Source: Proteobacteria bacterium SG_bin4 (lineage in GTDB: Bacteria; Pseudomonadota; Gammaproteobacteria; Burkholderiales; Nitrosomonadaceae). Taken from it: a DNA stretch of 62,570 nt. The translations under genes were made by a program, and so were the position numbers. The notes under the pieces are model-generated. The model did not search any database. It saw nothing but the letters and a program-made list of their open reading frames with translations, and was not told the DNA's origin. Shown piece after piece: positions 8,877-17,934 of this stretch (the first letter of the stretch is position 1; each line of letters opens with the position of its first letter). Where the stretch lies: positions 1 to 62,570 of the forward strand of contig LWDH01000022.1 in NCBI GenBank assembly GCA_002083395.1. The letters are read 5' to 3'.

Positions 8877-10955
8877 CTAAAACCGCCACTCCACGCCGGC
8901 ATAAACGCCACGCGGGATATAAGTGGGAAACGAGGGAATAAAATCGGAAACAAATTCGCGGTGATTCTGGCTGAACAGGTTTTGACCGACCACAAAAAGT
9001 TCGACGTTTTTTCTCGGTCGATACACTGCCTTTGCATCCATGGTGGTATAGCCAGGCAAGTGATAAAAATCCACGCTGCTGACGTAACGCAGCCACAGAT
9101 TCAATTGCAGCCGGTCGGAGAAATCGTAGTTTGAGCGCGCCGAAATCTGATGTTGCGGGCTGACGGAATCGGCGCTGCCGGTGGTTGGATCGAATTGCCG
9201 TAATAACGAATCCGAATGAATGTGCATCTTGATAAAGCTGTAGTTACCCTGCAGCCGCCATTTCTCGGTCACCCGCCAGTCAGCCGATACTTCAACCCCA
9301 TGCGTGTGCCCGGAACCCTTGTTGGTCAGCAGGATCGGCAGGATGAGATGTTGCGGAAAACTTGATTGAAACGATAGCTGCTGAAGGTTCGGCGCTAGAT
9401 CACGCAACTGAGAGTAATCGTTATAGAAAGCGGCAACATCAACCGATGCATGCGATGAAAATTGATGCCGGTAGCCGATTTCGTAAGCGAGCAATTTTTC
9501 AGCATTGAAATGGGTGCCGCCGGTTAACTGTGTCAATACCGGGAAAGGCAGCAAACCCGACAAGCCGGGTATGTCCCTTGCGCCTAATGTTCTGGCATTA
9601 AAGAGAATATCGTTTTCCGCGCGCGAAGGGATGCGGACTGCGCGCGAAACCGCCAGCCATAATGAATTTTTTTCATCCGGTGTGAACATGACGCGCGCAT
9701 TCGGCTGAATCTCCCAGCCGGTGAAATCATTGTGATCGAAACGGGAACCCAGTGTCAGTTTTAAATGTTCCGGGATCAGGGTGATGTCATCGCGAATGAA
9801 GGTGCTCACCATGTGATTGGTTTGCTGACGCGGACTGAACGAAATCAGTTCGCTATCGAACACTTTGTTGTGGTACAAGCGGTAATTGGCGCCCCAGGTC
9901 AGATCGTGCCGTTCAAACAATGGAAAACGATGCTGGAAATCGATGTCGAAGCTTTCCGCTCTGAATAGCGAGCTGGTGAGCAAGCGGTAGTCGACCCGGT
10001 CGTAATAGCTTTGCAACATGATCGAGGAACGCTCGGACAGGGTGCGGTCCCAGCGGAAACGGATATTGCCGCCTTCGTTATGGCCTCTGGCGGAATCCGC
10101 CTGGATAATCGGGGCGCTCAACTGTGTTTTATTCAGGTGATCGCCGAAAGCATTATGAAAAATATCGCCTTGCAGCGTGAATTGATCGATACCGCGCGAG
10201 TGATCGACGCGGAATCCGCCTCTGGCGGAATGCCACTGATCGTTGGCGCTTTCTCCCGTAACGGTTTTCATATTGTCACGGGTAAACCCCTTGGCGTAGA
10301 AACGGTAGTAGGTATCCTCATTGATTTTTCCACCGTAGCGGGCGCCTACGAATCCATGCTCGAAACTGCCGCCACCGGCGGAGAACAAAACCCCTTGCGT
10401 GTCGGCGGCTTTCTTGGTGATGATATTGATCACGCCATTCACGGCATTGGCACCCCAGACAGAAGCATTCGGCCCGCGGATGACTTCGATACGTTCGATA
10501 TCTTCCATCAAGGTATCTTGCTGCTCCCATTGCACACCGGCAAACAACGGATTGTAGACACTGCGGCCATCGATCAGCACTTGCAGCTTGTCGGCAAAAC
10601 GGCCGTTGAAACCACGGATGCTGATCGCCCATTTATCGGTGCCGATCCGGGCCACTTCGACGCCGGGCGCCATGCGTAACGCTTCGGGAATGCTGGTTGC
10701 GCCGGAGCGGCGGATATCGTCTTGCGTGATAACGAAGATGGCGGCAGGAACTTCTGAAAGTTTTTGCGAACGGCGAGCAGCGGAAGTCACTTGAATGTTC
10801 ATCAATTCTTCGATACTGAGTTCCAAGAGCTGATTATCAGCCGGTTTTTTTCCTTGCGGCGACAACTTTTCTGCAGCCGCAATATTGCTTAGACTGCACA
10901 CCACAATGGCGCTTAACACTAATCTTTTGTTCAATCGCGATATCAGATCAAGCAT
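8877..10955 (-). CDS. TonB-dependent outer-membrane receptor, module A first position
   Basis: A 692-residue receptor and first gene of the double module. The signal peptide is RLVLSAIVVCSLSNIAAA; then LELSIEELMNIQVTSAARR, the plug (ITQDDIRRSGATSIPEAL, RGFNGRFADKL, IERIEVIRGPNA, NAVNGVINIITKK) and a barrel ending EWRF. SIPEALRMAPGVEVAR groups it with the receptor at 3979. No strong ribosome site is seen before the ATG. The 170 bases upstream separate it from the c-di-GMP genes and contain an inverted repeat, so it may be the head of its own transcript or a regulated continuation of the upstream one. Ligand unknown. Confidence 0.92.
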   Translation of the reverse strand: MLDLISRLNKRLVLSAIVVCSLSNIAAAEKLSPQGKKPADNQLLELSIEELMNIQVTSAARRSQKLSEVPAAIFVITQDDIRRSGATSIPEALRMAPGVEVARIGTDKWAISIRGFNGRFADKLQVLIDGRSVYNPLFAGVQWEQQDTLMEDIERIEVIRGPNASVWGANAVNGVINIITKKAADTQGVLFSAGGGSFEHGFVGARYGGKINEDTYYRFYAKGFTRDNMKTVTGESANDQWHSARGGFRVDHSRGIDQFTLQGDIFHNAFGDHLNKTQLSAPIIQADSARGHNEGGNIRFRWDRTLSERSSIMLQSYYDRVDYRLLTSSLFRAESFDIDFQHRFPLFERHDLTWGANYRLYHNKVFDSELISFSPRQQTNHMVSTFIRDDITLIPEHLKLTLGSRFDHNDFTGWEIQPNARVMFTPDEKNSLWLAVSRAVRIPSRAENDILFNARTLGARDIPGLSGLLPFPVLTQLTGGTHFNAEKLLAYEIGYRHQFSSHASVDVAAFYNDYSQLRDLAPNLQQLSFQSSFPQHLILPILLTNKGSGHTHGVEVSADWRVTEKWRLQGNYSFIKMHIHSDSLLRQFDPTTGSADSVSPQHQISARSNYDFSDRLQLNLWLRYVSSVDFYHLPGYTTMDAKAVYRPRKNVELFVVGQNLFSQNHREFVSDFIPSFPTYIPRGVYAGVEWRF

Positions 10956-11038
10956 TGCGGTAACAGATGCCGGGTTTCGGGTATGACCTATGGTGATTGG
11001 GCAATAACTATCGAATTCAGATTGATTATTATCTGTCA

Positions 11039-11069
11039 GAACTTGCCATCTTACTTTGTCAGCAAGTTC
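11039..11069. promoter_or_regulatory. Inverted repeat in the gap between signalling genes and receptor modules
   Basis: GAACTTGC (11039-11046) and GCAAGTTC (11062-11069) are perfect 8-bp inverted arms around a 15-base spacer. Each arm is also preceded or overlapped by TGTCAG. The site lies 84 to 114 bases upstream of the first module receptor. It could be an operator, a processing hairpin or a weak terminator between two parts of one operon. It has no U-tract, so a simple terminator is less likely. Confidence 0.35.
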
Positions 11070-11124
11070 CTGAAAACCTCAATTACCGCAAATTCAACCG
11101 CTTTTTTCAGCAATTTGACCGCAT

Positions 11125-13068
11125 TCAGGATTTCTCTGCCGGTTTATTGTTGTTTGTAGGCGCTGCAATGAGTTTGTTGTTAAGCGACAGATAGACTCTG
11201 TTCCTTCCGGAATTCTTGGCGGCATACAGCGCTTTATCGGCGGTGTTGACCAGATGATCTTCACTGTGCATCCCCGGTTCTTTTAAAGCGACACCGATAC
11301 TGACTGAGATTTGGATATTAATATTTTCAACGGTGATTTGCTGGTTATGGATATGTTGGCGCAGCCTTTCAGCAAATAACACGGCGGACTTCGCATCGGT
11401 ATTTCCCGGCTGGCACACGACTAGAAATTCTTCGCCGCCCAAGCGGCAGAAAGTATCGCCTTTGCGGGCGATTCTGCGGATGATGGCTGATACCGCGATG
11501 AGTACCTTGTCGCCGATCGCGTGACCGTAGCTGTCATTGATGCCTTTAAAATGATCAATGTCGATCAGCATGATCGCCATCAATTGTCCGGTCCGGTTGG
11601 CGATACTCCAGGTTTCCGCCAATGTTTCCATGCCGGAGCGGCGGTTCGGCAGTTCTGTCAGCATATCGGTCAGTGCGAAGTGTTCCAATTTCCGGTTGGT
11701 GACCGCCAGTTCTGCGGCAAAGCGTTTAAGCTGCTCGCGATCGCGTTCCCAGGATTCTTGCAATTGGCGATAGTGCCAGGCTGCACGCAGTCTGGCGCGG
11801 AACGCGCGAATATGGATCGGCTTGGTGATGTAATCGTCGACACCGGCATCAAATGCCTTGATGACTTCTTCTTCGTCTTCGACGCTGGTCAGCATGATGA
11901 TATATAAATTCTGACCCCATTCGGTCACGCGCAATGCTTTGGTCAATTCAAGGCCGCTCATAACCGGCATGAGCCAATCGGTAATGACGATATGCGGCAT
12001 GGTTTCCATTGCCAACGAGAGTGCTTGCTGACCGTCGGATGCAGAAAACACTGTATGGCCGAGCACATTTGCAAGCAGCTCTTTCACCAATATGTGATTG
12101 GACGGATCGTCTTCTACTAACAGTACCCGTAAGGAAGATGCATTTGTCGCATTTTCCGGGCGCGGCGCCGCAGCATTCATCATTCTAAGGAATGGGGGCG
12201 GTAATTCGACCACCGGCAGCTTGAGAATTGCTCGCCAGCTATGCCATTCCTTCATAATCTGATCGACAAAGGCGCCAAATGACTCGGTATCGAGTCCAAT
12301 TTTTCCACCCAGCAGTAATAATTCGGGGATATGTTTGTTGCGCTCAGATTCTTCAACTAACCCGAAATCAGCAATTTGTTTGGCCAGGTTTAACAGGTGT
12401 ACGATTTGATAGGGGCGGGAGCCTTCTGAAAATCCTGATTCGGCAGGCGCTTCATGATAATAAGCCGGCTCGACAAAAATTGCCGGGAAACCGAAATTCA
12501 CCAGCATCGCTGCGGTAATCTGATTGTGATCGGTCTGCAGGAATTGTTGTTCCAATTGCACGATTGGCGTTTCGGGCGTTTGCTTTTTCAATAGCTCGGT
12601 ATATTGCTCGGGGTAGATAGTGGCTAGCGCCAAGCAACCGATGCGCGCCATCAACCCGCAGGCAAATAATTCATCCGGTGCGGAAACCCGGTTTACTTTA
12701 CCCAATTCCTGCATGGCAATCGCCATTAATAACGAATGTGACCAGAACCCCTGATAGTCGAAACCTTTGCAAGGGCCACCCTGAAATTGATCGATCAGGG
12801 AAAAACCCATCGCCAGTTGTTTAACAACGTTTAATCCCACATGCGGAATGGCTTCCAACACAGAAGAAATGGCACGGGTGCGCTGGTTGGTGGCGTTGGC
12901 TTTTTGTATCAGGCGGCCGGATAGTACCGGATCCGTTTGGATCAGCTTGGCAATTTCATTGATAGTGACATCTTCCCGCCGGCACGCTTCGGTTAGCGCC
13001 AACGCCACCCCCTTGGGGCTTGGCAGCAGTTGGCTGATTTTAAGCTGGTTGATATCAGCGATCTTCAT
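11125..13068 (-). CDS. HDOD-REC-GGEEF signalling protein, predicted diguanylate cyclase
   Basis: A 647-residue soluble protein with no membrane segment. An HDOD domain fills about residues 5-210 (QLLPSPKGVALAL, IQTDPVLSGRLIQKAN), then a linker, then a receiver domain (VLLVEDDPSNHILVK, phospho-acceptor Asp in ITDWLMPVMSG), then a GGDEF-class domain whose active site reads RLGGEEF. An RKGD just upstream fits the RxxD inhibitory site, so c-di-GMP synthesis with product feedback is predicted. Start 13068 is chosen over 13080 because GGAATG lies at the right spacing. It overlaps the previous gene by 14 bases. Its receiver is a likely target of the hybrid kinase at 15172. Confidence 0.88.
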   Translation of the reverse strand: MKIADINQLKISQLLPSPKGVALALTEACRREDVTINEIAKLIQTDPVLSGRLIQKANATNQRTRAISSVLEAIPHVGLNVVKQLAMGFSLIDQFQGGPCKGFDYQGFWSHSLLMAIAMQELGKVNRVSAPDELFACGLMARIGCLALATIYPEQYTELLKKQTPETPIVQLEQQFLQTDHNQITAAMLVNFGFPAIFVEPAYYHEAPAESGFSEGSRPYQIVHLLNLAKQIADFGLVEESERNKHIPELLLLGGKIGLDTESFGAFVDQIMKEWHSWRAILKLPVVELPPPFLRMMNAAAPRPENATNASSLRVLLVEDDPSNHILVKELLANVLGHTVFSASDGQQALSLAMETMPHIVITDWLMPVMSGLELTKALRVTEWGQNLYIIMLTSVEDEEEVIKAFDAGVDDYITKPIHIRAFRARLRAAWHYRQLQESWERDREQLKRFAAELAVTNRKLEHFALTDMLTELPNRRSGMETLAETWSIANRTGQLMAIMLIDIDHFKGINDSYGHAIGDKVLIAVSAIIRRIARKGDTFCRLGGEEFLVVCQPGNTDAKSAVLFAERLRQHIHNQQITVENINIQISVSIGVALKEPGMHSEDHLVNTADKALYAAKNSGRNRVYLSLNNKLIAAPTNNNKPAEKS

Positions 13069-15175
13069 GGTGCATTCCATTAGGCTTTATTGGCTGGATC
13101 GGCCAGCGTTTGCTACTGGCGCTGAGGATTTCATTTTCTCCGATCGGCTTGCTGAAATAAAAACCCTGCAAAGTTTCACAACCGAGATATTTCAGGACTT
13201 GCGCTTGCTCTATTGTTTCAATGCCTTCGGCTGTGATTGCAAAGCCGAGATTTTTGGATAGGGAAATAATGGCGCGGACGATGGCAAGATTGTCATCGTC
13301 ATCCAGCAGGCCGCGGATAAAACTTTGATCGACTTTCAAGCAGTTGATGGGCAAGCGCTTCAAATAATTCATGGATGAATATCCGGTACCGAAATCGTCC
13401 GGCGCAATTTGAATATTGTGACTGCGCAATGTATGGAGTGTATTTAAGGTGTTCTCACTATGTTCCATGAGCGCGCCTTCGGTAATCTCGAGGACTAGTT
13501 TTTCCGGCGGGAAGTTTGTTTCCGCCAAGATATCCAGTACCGATTTGACCAACCCGGGATTCTTGATTTGCAGCGGTGACAGGTTTACTGCAACCTCCAG
13601 AAAATGGCCTTGCTGATGCCAGCGTGCAGCATCACTGCATGCTGTGCGCAGCACCCATTCGCCGATAGGAATAATTAAGCCGTTTTCTTCAGCTAACGGG
13701 ATGAAATCGAGCGGCGAAATTGAACCTTGCTTGGGGTGATTCCAGCGGATCAATGCTTCGACCGACTGGAAGCATTCTGCGGCAACGTCGAATTGTGGTT
13801 GATATACCAGGAAAAATTCGTTTTTTTGTAACGCATCACGCAGGTCGTTTTCGAGATGCATGCGTTTTTCCGCCCGGAGCGTTAAAGCAATATTGTAAAA
13901 CTGGCAATTATCGCGGCCTTCATTTTTGGCATGATACATCGCGGTGTCGGCATGCTTCAGCAAAGTTTCAGCATCGTCGCCATCGTCCGGGTAAAGCGCG
14001 ATACCAATGCTTGCAGTAAGCACCACATCGCGGCTTTCGAGATGAAAGGGGCGGCGCATCGCTTCACGGATACGATGCGCCAATATTAGCGCATCTTCCG
14101 CGCGATGAAGGTTCGGAATGACAACGGTAAATTCATCACCGCCAAGTCGTGCCAGCCTGACTTCTGATTGCTTCGAGTTGCTCCGCGATACAAAGTCGGA
14201 TTGCCGCGTACTGCTTTGCAACCGCTCGGCCGCCCATTGCAGGACCGTATCTCCGGTGGTGTGTCCCATGGTATCGTTGATACTTTTGAATCCATCCAGA
14301 TCCAGGAAAAGGACTGCTAACTTATTGCCGGTATACTTGGCGCGGTTGATTTCTCCTTCAAGACGCTCCATAAAGGACTGACGATTGGGTAATCCGGTCA
14401 GGTTGTCAAAATACGCCAAATGAAAGATTTTGCTTTCGGAATCCTTGCGTTCAGTGATGTCGCGTACAAGGCAGAGTGTTTCCTTGGCGTCAATTGCGAC
14501 AACGCGATTTTCATAATACCGGGTTTTACTGTCATTTAGCGTAAGCGGATATTCGAAAGGTTCAACGACACCTTGATGGCGCGCCCGATCCGCCGCTTCT
14601 AGATAAAGTTTTGCAATATCTTCCGGCAGTGAATGGGTTAATGTGTTTTCCGCATTTGCTTTGAGCCACGGCGTACTCTCGGAATGACTGCAAATATCGA
14701 TGACTTTGTCTTTTTCGTTCAAGATGAACATGGTATCGGGAATTGCGCTGAAAATCGCTTTATTGCGCGCGTTTGCAGCCTTGAGCGCAAGCATGTTCAA
14801 ATAACCGCGCCGCAAATATAAAATTCGATAAGCGATTAAATTCCAGTTGATCGGTTTGGCAATAAAATCGGTAGCGCCGGCTTCGAATGCGCGATTAATC
14901 GACTGCATGTCATCCATACCCGTTACCATCATGATCGGTAACTCGTTTCCAATCTTTGCCCGTAAATACGAACATACCTGATAGCCATCCATGCCGGGCA
15001 TTTCAACGTCCAGCATGACCATATCCGTAGGATCTGCTTCAAACAGCCGTACCGCTTCCTCACCGTCGCAAGCCAACGTTACTTGGAATCCTGCTTTCAA
15101 CAAGGCGGCGTGCATCAGTATTCTGACCGTGGGATCATCATCGGCCAGTAAGATTCTAAAAGCTTCTATTGTCAC
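13055..15175 (-). CDS. REC-PAS-GGDEF-EAL response regulator for c-di-GMP turnover
   Basis: A 706-residue soluble protein. The receiver domain (residues 5-120) has ADDD at 11-14 and acceptor Asp56 in VMLDVEMPGMDG. A PAS-like region follows (about 145-260), then a GGDEF domain with intact RLGGDEF (about residue 344) and an EAL domain with EALIRW, NLSPLQ, EITEGALME, DDFGTGYSS and LKVDQSF, so both synthesis and breakdown sites look intact. An 11-residue insertion separates RQSD from RLGGDEF, as in some other dual proteins. It starts with GTG, whose GTGA overlaps the TGA of the kinase, showing translational coupling and a probable kinase-regulator pair. Which activity dominates cannot be told from sequence. 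Confidence 0.92.
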   Translation of the reverse strand: MTIEAFRILLADDDPTVRILMHAALLKAGFQVTLACDGEEAVRLFEADPTDMVMLDVEMPGMDGYQVCSYLRAKIGNELPIMMVTGMDDMQSINRAFEAGATDFIAKPINWNLIAYRILYLRRGYLNMLALKAANARNKAIFSAIPDTMFILNEKDKVIDICSHSESTPWLKANAENTLTHSLPEDIAKLYLEAADRARHQGVVEPFEYPLTLNDSKTRYYENRVVAIDAKETLCLVRDITERKDSESKIFHLAYFDNLTGLPNRQSFMERLEGEINRAKYTGNKLAVLFLDLDGFKSINDTMGHTTGDTVLQWAAERLQSSTRQSDFVSRSNSKQSEVRLARLGGDEFTVVIPNLHRAEDALILAHRIREAMRRPFHLESRDVVLTASIGIALYPDDGDDAETLLKHADTAMYHAKNEGRDNCQFYNIALTLRAEKRMHLENDLRDALQKNEFFLVYQPQFDVAAECFQSVEALIRWNHPKQGSISPLDFIPLAEENGLIIPIGEWVLRTACSDAARWHQQGHFLEVAVNLSPLQIKNPGLVKSVLDILAETNFPPEKLVLEITEGALMEHSENTLNTLHTLRSHNIQIAPDDFGTGYSSMNYLKRLPINCLKVDQSFIRGLLDDDDNLAIVRAIISLSKNLGFAITAEGIETIEQAQVLKYLGCETLQGFYFSKPIGENEILSASSKRWPIQPIKPNGMHHEDR

Positions 15176-17934
15176 GATTGATTGAGTATTTGCTTGATTT
15201 CGGTGGTTACGCCTTGGTATTGCAATCGCATGCCTTCCAGAAGCGTTCTGGCATGAGAGAGTTCTCCGGCCTTGGCATCCGCTTCTATTTGCTTGAAGAC
15301 TGCCGATAAATCATCCGCGCCGACATTGCCTGAACTGGATTTTAATGCATGAGCGGATTGCCGCAAACTTTCCGCATCATCGTTGGCAATCGCTTGTTCA
15401 AGCTGGCGGACATAACTTTCCGCTGAATCCAGGTAAGCTTGCAGAATCTTGTGCAATAAACTATCGCTGCCCGATGGATCAAGCTCGCGAATCTGATTAA
15501 GACGTGTAAAATTGATCGTAGACATAGCGCTAACCCCATCGTGTTTTTCAATTGATCCGGTTTCTGACGCGCCCGTCTTGTTCGCTTTTTCTTGAGACAG
15601 CCAAGCTGTTATTTTTTGTTGTAATTGCTCGATGGAATAAGGTTTGGAAAGAAAATCATTCATTCCGGCGTTCAAGCAAAGCGTTCTATCATCTTCAGTA
15701 GCGTTGGCGGTTAATGCAATAATCGGAATGCCGCCATACTGCTTTCTGATCAACGAAGTCGCTTCCAAACCATCCATGACCGGCATTTGACAATCCATCA
15801 GAATAATATCGTACCGATTTTTTCCAACAAGATCAACAGCTTCTTTCCCATCGTTAGCAATGGTCGTGGTCATGCCAAGTTTTGCTAACATTGCTTTTGC
15901 GACTTCCTGGTTCACCAGGTTATCCTCCGCGACCAACACTGCTCCGCTAATGTTGAGCATTTCAGGTGACGGAGCAGTCCGCGCCGGAGCGGTTTGCCCG
16001 GCAGCGTTGTCCAGGTTACGGCTCATGACGTCGCGGATAATATCGAATAACTCTTTCTGGCGGATAGGCTTATTGACGCAGCGCAAAATACCGATGCTTT
16101 CTCTTTCAAGCTGGGTTGCGTCGCTGTGAGTTGAAGTCAGCATCATCATGCGGGTTTTGCACAGCGTGGGGCGCGAATGGATTTCTCTGGCCAGTTCCAA
16201 TCCATCCATTTTTGGCATGTGCATGTCGAGGATCACTAGCTGGAATGGCTCATTTGTTTCCACTGCTTCGGTCATCAATCGCAACGCTTGATCGGCGCCA
16301 TCCGCGCATGCCGTATTGATATGCCAGTTTTGCAACTGAATTTTGAGAATTTCCCGGTTGGTTTGATTGTCATCAACCACCAACACCTTGAGACCGAGAA
16401 AATCGGCCATATTTGATACTGAGCTATGCGCAAGCTTGGATTTCTCCAATTGCAAGTGGATCCAGAACTTGGAACCCTGGCCTTGGGTGCTCTCAACCCG
16501 GATGCTACCTCCCATCAACTCCAGCAAGCGTTTGCAAATCGTCAAACCAAGCCCGGTCCCGCCATATTGGCGGGTAGTGGAGCCGTCTGCTTGAGAGAAA
16601 TGCTGGAAGATCTTTTCGTGATATTCGGGAGGGATGCCAATCCCTGTATCTTCCACGCAGATACTGATATTTGCCAGGGTTTCAGATTGATCCGTTACTG
16701 TTGTCCGAATGACCACTTCACCTTCGCAAGTGAATTTAATGGCATTGTTGATCAGGTTGGCAATCACCTGGCGTAGCCGGAAAGAATCTCCTCGCACCAT
16801 GAGTGCGCTATTCGGCGGGGTGAATTGCGCGGCTAATTCCAGCCCTTTTTTATCAGCCGGTTGCGCGAACATTACGAGCGTATCTTCGATCATTTGCACC
16901 AAATCGAAATCGATGATTTCCAATTCCATGTGATCCGATTCGATCTTAGAAAAATCGAGAATATCGTTGATGATACCCAATAAGTGCTGACCTGAGCTTT
17001 GCACGGTTTCCGCGAAGCGGCGCTGATCTTTGTTCAGCGGGGTACCTAATAATAGCTCGGTCATTCCCAAGATACCGTTCATGGGCGTGCGGATTTCATG
17101 ACTCATGGTTGCCAGAAATTCGCTTTTTGCTTTACTCGCAGCTTCTGCCGATTCTTTGGCGAGTACCAGCTCTTCTGTTCTTCTGGCGACTTCGTCTTCC
17201 AAATGATCGAGATGCATTTCAAGCTTGGCATCGCGTTCCTGAATCATTTCCAGCATATTGTTGAAACCATACGATAAGGTATTCAATTCCACGATAGCGC
17301 CAGGTTGTAACCGCGTGGAATAATCCGCTTGGGCGGTGACATGCCCCATCACACTGGAAAGCTCGTTGAGCGGATCCAACACGGAACGGTTCAACCGCTG
17401 CAGCCTTAAGTTAGCGATGAATAGCGCCAGAGCCGCTGCCGCGCTGGTAACAATAATGTACCAAAGAATTTGCCAATAGAGCGGGGACAGTGCTATTTCC
17501 AGATAGAGACTGCCCAGCAACTGATCGCTGAAATAGATGGGCTGGGTAATTGTTAAATGACTGATACTGGTTGCGATGCTCTCGGTTAACGACATCAAGG
17601 TTTCAGGAAGGGGTTTATTCTCAACCGAATATTGCACGAATTGGTTTTTTTCAACATTGTAAATCGCCGCAGCTTGTACGTCTGGCGTATTGTTGAGCGA
17701 GTGCAATAATGTTCTGGCGGTATTGGTGTCCTGGAACATCAACGTCGCGACTGCATTCTCAGCCAGTAATTTCGCGGTGGAACGGCTGGTCTCGAGCAAT
17801 GACCAATAACTGATAAAAAAGCTGCTGATAATAACCAAAGCTGCAACCAGCAGCATGGAAGTGCCTTGAGTGGCATAGCTGATTTGCTGCAATTTGGCGC
17901 GCAAAGTCATGGCAGCAATTGTTGAATGCTTCAT
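15172..17934 (-). CDS. Hybrid histidine kinase with CHASE8-like sensor, HAMP, two receivers and HPt
   Basis: A 920-residue membrane kinase. TM1 is about 26-45 and TM2 about 154-174. The periplasmic stretch between them has the CHASE8/YfiN pattern (AENAVATLMFQDTNTARTLL, then DVQAAAIYN). HAMP follows (about 178-232), then a short coiled coil, HisKA with FLATMSHEIRTPMNG (His279), HATPase with the GGTGLGL box, receiver 1 (VVDDNQTNRE, ILDMHMPKMDG), receiver 2 (VAEDNLVNQE, LMDCQMPVMDG) and a C-terminal HPt with HALKSSSGNVGA. This is a complete BarA/GacS-like phosphorelay. Its ATG overlaps the YfiR3 TAA (TAATG). Because YfiR is known to bind the CHASE8-type domain of YfiN, the adjacent YfiR3 is the obvious periplasmic partner; that is inference. 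Confidence 0.93.
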   Translation of the reverse strand: MKHSTIAAMTLRAKLQQISYATQGTSMLLVAALVIISSFFISYWSLLETSRSTAKLLAENAVATLMFQDTNTARTLLHSLNNTPDVQAAAIYNVEKNQFVQYSVENKPLPETLMSLTESIATSISHLTITQPIYFSDQLLGSLYLEIALSPLYWQILWYIIVTSAAAALALFIANLRLQRLNRSVLDPLNELSSVMGHVTAQADYSTRLQPGAIVELNTLSYGFNNMLEMIQERDAKLEMHLDHLEDEVARRTEELVLAKESAEAASKAKSEFLATMSHEIRTPMNGILGMTELLLGTPLNKDQRRFAETVQSSGQHLLGIINDILDFSKIESDHMELEIIDFDLVQMIEDTLVMFAQPADKKGLELAAQFTPPNSALMVRGDSFRLRQVIANLINNAIKFTCEGEVVIRTTVTDQSETLANISICVEDTGIGIPPEYHEKIFQHFSQADGSTTRQYGGTGLGLTICKRLLELMGGSIRVESTQGQGSKFWIHLQLEKSKLAHSSVSNMADFLGLKVLVVDDNQTNREILKIQLQNWHINTACADGADQALRLMTEAVETNEPFQLVILDMHMPKMDGLELAREIHSRPTLCKTRMMMLTSTHSDATQLERESIGILRCVNKPIRQKELFDIIRDVMSRNLDNAAGQTAPARTAPSPEMLNISGAVLVAEDNLVNQEVAKAMLAKLGMTTTIANDGKEAVDLVGKNRYDIILMDCQMPVMDGLEATSLIRKQYGGIPIIALTANATEDDRTLCLNAGMNDFLSKPYSIEQLQQKITAWLSQEKANKTGASETGSIEKHDGVSAMSTINFTRLNQIRELDPSGSDSLLHKILQAYLDSAESYVRQLEQAIANDDAESLRQSAHALKSSSGNVGADDLSAVFKQIEADAKAGELSHARTLLEGMRLQYQGVTTEIKQILNQS

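Noticed and set aside
8877..9096. N-terminal extension of the receptor at 6778 up to 9096
   Set aside because: It lies wholly inside the previous receptor in another frame, and the ATG at 8874 gives a signal peptide.
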